A stretch of DNA of 64,000 nucleotides from Streptomyces sp. NBC_00271 (GTDB lineage Bacteria; Actinomycetota; Actinomycetes; Streptomycetales; Streptomycetaceae). The stretch lies in the NCBI RefSeq assembly GCF_036178845.1, contig NZ_CP108070.1, positions 4,340,001 to 4,404,000 of the forward strand, written 5' to 3'. The notes beneath the pieces are model-generated. The model worked only from the letters and a program-made list of their open reading frames with translations, ran no database searches and was not told the origin of the DNA. The first letter of the stretch is position 1; every line of letters starts with the position of its first letter. Both the position numbers and the translations under genes were made by a program. Positions 61,393 to 64,000 of this stretch are shown here, one piece after another.

Positions 61393-62627
61393 ACACCCTT
61401 CTGATCTGGTCTCAGGCCAACCCGCTGCCAACGGGCGCCGCCGCCACGCTGCTGCTCGCCGTCCTGGTGACGCTGCTCCGGACGAGCCGCACCCCGGCGG
61501 CCGTGCTGGTCGCCTCGCTCGCCGCGATGGCGTGCACCGCGTACAGCGCGGACACCAGCTGGCGGTTCGCCGCCCACCGCCTCGACATGACGTCGGACGC
61601 CGAGCGGGCCGCGATGTTCGCCGCCGCTGAACTGGCGCTGTTCGCAGTCGCCCTGATGGCCAGGCAGAACCTGCGCACGCAGGGCGCGCCCGGCACCCCA
61701 GGCGTCCTGGTGTGGGTCATCACGGGCGTGCAGGTCATCCCCGCCTACTCGGAGTCCGGCCTCGTCGGCGGCACCGTCCGGGCGTTCGTCGGCCCGGTCC
61801 TCGCCGCGGTGCTGTGGCACCTGGCGATGGGGATCGAGCTGCGGCACGCGAAGCCTGGGACGGGCTCGCAGTCCCTGCCCGCGGTCATCGCCCGGGAGCT
61901 GCGCGAGCGGCTGCTGTCCCGGCTCGGCCTCGCCACCCGCGACCGCACCGCCGAGCAGATCACCCGGGACCGGGCAACCGCCCGCGCCGTACAGCTCGCC
62001 TCCCGGCCGAAGCTCCGACGCTGGGGAAGCAGCCGCCTCGCCGCGGCGGTGGCCCGCTCCGGGGTCGGCACGGACCCCGAGCAGCTGGACGTGATGATGC
62101 GGATGCTCGCCGCCCGCCGTGGCGCCGGCACTCTCGCCTCGGTCGAACTCCGGTCGCCGTTCGAGCCGGAAGTGCCTGAGGTGGCCATCGAGGTACACCG
62201 TGTACCTGAGGTACCCGAGGCGTACCCGGCGATCGAGGTACACGTACCTGCCGTACCCGTGGCGGTGCCCGCGGGGGTTCGGCTGCTGCCGATCGTCGCC
62301 CGGCCCGAGCCCGCTCCGGTCGTCCCCGAGCCGGTCGCCGAGGAGCCGTCGCCGGAGCCGGAGGTACGCGTACCCGGGGCGCAGGAGCACCCCTGGTACA
62401 CCATCGACCCGACCGAGTACCCCGACCCGAACGGCACCGGCGACAAGGTCGACGAGGAGCCCGAGGAGCCGGACGACGACCAGGGGTACCCGGACCCGCT
62501 CATCTCCCAGGTACGGGCCGACTTCCCCGACGACGTGCCCGGGGTACGGCGGCTGAAGGACACGTACGGCATCGGCCAGGCCCGCGCGCAGCGCATCCGC
62601 GACGAGCTGATGGGGGTGCGGGCATGA
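61389..62627 (+). CDS. Element membrane protein, DUF2637/SpdB-like (tentative)
   Basis: 412 residues. The first 160 contain four to five hydrophobic helices (PTGAAATLLLAVLVTLLRTS, AVLVASLAAMACTAYSA, MFAAAELALFAVALMA, VLVWVITGVQVIPAY). A cytoplasmic part follows, with a Pro/Glu/Val-rich tract coded by GTA-rich codons and a C-terminal helix-turn-helix-like VRRLKDTYGIGQARAQRIRDEL, here over the limit only if extended: key part KDTYGIGQARAQRIRDE. Elements of the pSAM2 type carry Spd membrane proteins that spread DNA between mycelial compartments; this protein fits in size and topology, but I cannot prove homology. Confidence 0.7.
   Translation: MNTLLIWSQANPLPTGAAATLLLAVLVTLLRTSRTPAAVLVASLAAMACTAYSADTSWRFAAHRLDMTSDAERAAMFAAAELALFAVALMARQNLRTQGAPGTPGVLVWVITGVQVIPAYSESGLVGGTVRAFVGPVLAAVLWHLAMGIELRHAKPGTGSQSLPAVIARELRERLLSRLGLATRDRTAEQITRDRATARAVQLASRPKLRRWGSSRLAAAVARSGVGTDPEQLDVMMRMLAARRGAGTLASVELRSPFEPEVPEVAIEVHRVPEVPEAYPAIEVHVPAVPVAVPAGVRLLPIVARPEPAPVVPEPVAEEPSPEPEVRVPGAQEHPWYTIDPTEYPDPNGTGDKVDEEPEEPDDDQGYPDPLISQVRADFPDDVPGVRRLKDTYGIGQARAQRIRDELMGVRA
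62192..62577 (+). repeat. Cluster of GTAC palindromes
   Basis: Fifteen GTAC tetranucleotides within 386 nt of the membrane-protein gene, many as GGTACC/GTACCC in Val-Pro codons. A composition-only expectation at about 72% GC is roughly one. May be codon habit or a DNA-binding cluster. Confidence 0.8.
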
Positions 62628-62794
62628 GGTGGCTTCTCCTCGGTGCCCTGCTGGGCTTGCTGCTCGTCTTCCCGCCCCTGCTGGCGATCCTCGTCGTCGC
62701 GGCCGTGGCCAGCAAGCCCGTGGCCGTGACCTTCGCACTCGGCCTGGCCGCCCGCCCGTACCTCGCCCGCAAGGCGAGGAGGTGGGCGCGATGA
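62624..62794 (+). CDS. Element small membrane protein
   Basis: 56 residues, ATG overlapping the previous stop by 4 nt and its own stop overlapping the next ATG by 4 nt. The sequence begins MRWLLLGALLGLLLVFPPLL, continues through a second hydrophobic segment (AVTFALGLAA) and ends in a basic tail (RKARRWAR). Two short membrane segments of this type are typical of Spd-like or holin-like proteins in mobile elements. Found by reading overlaps, not by length. Confidence 0.75.
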   Translation: MRWLLLGALLGLLLVFPPLLAILVVAAVASKPVAVTFALGLAARPYLARKARRWAR

Positions 62795-63102
62795 CCGAGC
62801 CCGTACAGCGGCAGCAGATCGGCTACGACCTCGCCGGTAACCCCATGTACGCCGCGCCCGTCCAGTACGTGCAGCAGCCCGTCCAGCAGCAGCCGTTGCA
62901 GCCGATCAAGGCGCACCCGTGGGGCGCGTACATCGCGGGTGGCTGCCTCGGCCTGCTCGCCCTGACGCTCGTCGTCGTCCTCGTCATGTTCGTGGTGTTC
63001 GGGTTCGCGATCCTCGCGGCCGTCCTCGGCCTGGTCGTCGTCGCCCTCACGATCTGCGTCCTGGTCCTGAAGTCGATGTGGACCGAGTCCCGCAAGGGCT
63101 GA
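62791..63102 (+). CDS. Element membrane protein with Gln-rich N-terminus
   Basis: 103 residues. A Gln/Pro/Val-rich soluble start (VQYVQQPVQQQPLQP) then two transmembrane segments (LGLLALTLVVVLVMFVVFGF and AILAAVLGLVVVALTICVLV) and a short basic tail. Coupled to the gene before by ATGA. Last gene of the first transcription block, since a 100-nt gap with an operator-like palindrome follows. Likely Spd-like; function unproven. Confidence 0.78.
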   Translation: MTEPVQRQQIGYDLAGNPMYAAPVQYVQQPVQQQPLQPIKAHPWGAYIAGGCLGLLALTLVVVLVMFVVFGFAILAAVLGLVVVALTICVLVLKSMWTESRKG

Positions 63103-63122
63103 CCTGCCCTTCCGTCCTCCGC

Positions 63123-63146
63123 CAGGTGTTTCAAATGGAACACCTG
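63123..63146. promoter_or_regulatory. 24-bp operator-like palindrome
   Basis: CAGGTGTT (63123-63130) and AACACCTG (63139-63146) are perfect 8-nt arms; the 8-nt centre TCAAATGG is partly symmetric (CA/TG). It lies 58 nt before the next gene start in the only sizeable gap of the element operon, a likely site for an element repressor such as a GntR or XRE protein. Confidence 0.6.
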
Positions 63147-63203
63147 CGGGGGTGCGGTGGGGCCGGCCAACCCGGAGCAGGCCCACAACCCGAGGAGCAC
63201 CTC

Positions 63204-63425
63204 ATGCCCGCAGCACGCCACTTCTTCAAGCCCGGCACCCTCTCGAACGACGAGCTCAAGGCCGACATCACCGACGACATCGCCACCGCCCGGGGAGCCC
63301 AGCAGAGCCTGCAGCAGGCCGGCCACAACGGGCGAGCCGAACAGATGCGGCAGGCCACCGACGAGCACCTCGACGAGCTCAACGACCTCAACAACGGCAC
63401 CTGGACCCCCAGGTACGGCAGCTGA
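63204..63425 (+). CDS. Element gene, small charged protein
   Basis: 73 residues starting MPAARHFFKPGTLSNDELKA behind a CGAGGAG ribosome site. Predicted mostly helical, rich in Asp, Gln and Asn (LQQAGHNGRAEQMRQATDEH). No recognised family. First gene after the 24-bp palindrome. Confidence 0.75.
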   Translation: MPAARHFFKPGTLSNDELKADITDDIATARGAQQSLQQAGHNGRAEQMRQATDEHLDELNDLNNGTWTPRYGS

Positions 63426-63463
63426 CAGCCCTCCCACCCTCCGTCAGTAGAGAGGAACCCCGC

Positions 63464-63643
63464 ATGAACCACACCATCCATGTCACCCCGTGGATCTCCC
63501 GCCGCCCCGGGCTGGCCGCTCAGTTCGACTGGTCCTGTTCGTGCGGACGGCGCGCGTCCAGCCCGTCCGCGGATCGCGCCGCCGCCGAGTCCGACGCCCT
63601 CCGCCACACCCCGAAGCGGAACACGGTCAGCCGCCGCCGCTGA
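63464..63643 (+). CDS. Element gene, CxC-containing small basic protein
   Basis: 59 residues with WSCSCGRRASS in the middle and a basic tail (HTPKRNTVSRRR). Good GAGGA ribosome site. Small proteins with a single CxC or CxxC and this length are often labelled mobile element transfer proteins in streptomycete integrative elements; the label is by analogy only. Below the size limit of many gene callers. Confidence 0.7.
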   Translation: MNHTIHVTPWISRRPGLAAQFDWSCSCGRRASSPSADRAAAESDALRHTPKRNTVSRRR

Positions 63644-63686
63644 CCCCCACGACCGCCACCCGACCCGCAGCCCGAGAGGACCGACC

Positions 63687-63923
63687 ATGCCCGAACCGAA
63701 GACCCGCGAGGAGTACTTCGCCGCGGCCAGCCGTCACCTCGCCAAGGCCGTCCACCTGGCCGGATACGCCGAGGACCTCGCCCACGCCCCCAACAACCGG
63801 CACAAGAGCAGCGACTACGCCGCCGCGGCCGCCGTACATGCGGACATCGCCCGCTCCGCCGCCGCCATCGCCCAGGCCCTGCCCGAGACCGACCAGGACG
63901 CCCCGGAGGACACCAATGTCTGA
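63687..63923 (+). CDS. Element gene, Ala-rich helical protein
   Basis: 78 residues starting MPEPKTREEYFAAASRHLAK behind GAGAGGA. Two amphipathic helices (REEYFAAASRHLAKAVHLAG; AAAAAVHADIARSAAAIAQA) and an acidic tail. Its stop overlaps the start of the next gene by 8 nt. Function unknown. Confidence 0.75.
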   Translation: MPEPKTREEYFAAASRHLAKAVHLAGYAEDLAHAPNNRHKSSDYAAAAAVHADIARSAAAIAQALPETDQDAPEDTNV

Positions 63924-64000
63924 GCCGAAGCTGAAGCTCACGCTCTGGGAGCGGGCCCGCCTCTTCGGCATCGAGGCGCAGGGCGTGAAGCGTGCCGCCG
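63916..64000 (+). CDS. Start of a further element gene, cut by the window end
   Basis: ATG at 63916 overlapping the previous stop by 8 nt; the visible residues read MSEPKLKLTLWERARLFGIE and continue to the window end. A charged, helical N-terminus of this sort often precedes FtsK/TraB-like transfer ATPases in such elements, but too little is present for identification. Confidence 0.6.
   Translation, partial: MSEPKLKLTLWERARLFGIEAQGVKRAA

Overview
The base composition (about 70% GC or more), strong third-position GC bias, frequent GTG starts and gene content point to a Streptomyces chromosome. Everything here is read from sequence; family names come from recognised motifs and memory of the families, not from searches.

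Layout. 1-3.9 kb: end of a peptide/opine-type ABC transporter (two ATPases), a class I aldolase of the DapA/NanA superfamily and a secreted sialidase, together a likely sialic acid scavenging locus. 3.9-11.9 kb: a TerB-like protein, leuA with a leucine-rich leader peptide, a protealysin-type M4 protease with its emfourin-type inhibitor, a GH1 glycosidase with an MFS transporter, and a GNAT acetyltransferase. 12-15.4 kb: three exported proteins of the WxL/DUF916 cell-surface type, two of them behind matching promoters and 15-bp palindromes. 15.3-17 kb: amtB-glnK without glnD, behind GlnR-like boxes. 17-24.7 kb: the era / cytidine-deaminase-like / CorC-like / ybeY / phoH neighbourhood, with era reversed and an XRE regulator-MFS pair plus a YjbR protein inserted. 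24.8-36.2 kb: sugar kinase, MFS transporter, adenosine/adenine deaminase, ribonuclease Z, HIT protein, tricorn-like protease, lipoprotein, VOC protein, rsmE and nitronate monooxygenase. 36.3-41.9 kb: hrcA-dnaJ with a CIRCE operator, an MBL-fold protein, a DUF3097 protein and hemW. 42-49.2 kb: a signalling locus with an RsbW-like/GAF/PP2C protein divergent from a multi-HAMP hybrid histidine kinase and a coiled-coil response regulator, resembling the osaCAB arrangement. 49.3-59 kb: long-chain acyl-CoA ligase, lepA, rpsT, holA, a small acidic protein, arylamine N-acetyltransferase and comEC.

The most interesting feature is at the right end. Directly upstream of comEC only the last 16 codons of comEA remain (59029-59076). 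From there to the window end lies an operon-like run of about fourteen small, tightly overlapping genes (including an HNH nuclease, membrane proteins and Cys-rich small proteins) that looks like the transfer/accessory part of an actinomycete integrative element or prophage. I infer that the element integrated into the 3' end of comEA and separated it from comEC; the other end is outside the window.

Several gene ends carry one of two intergenic repeat families: a module with a GGGGGC-TCC-GCCCCC hairpin just after stop codons, and a repeat built on GGGGCGCGGGGAACTGCGCG, three copies of which form an exact 93-bp tandem array at 40.4 kb. I saw no rRNA, tRNA or CRISPR array.
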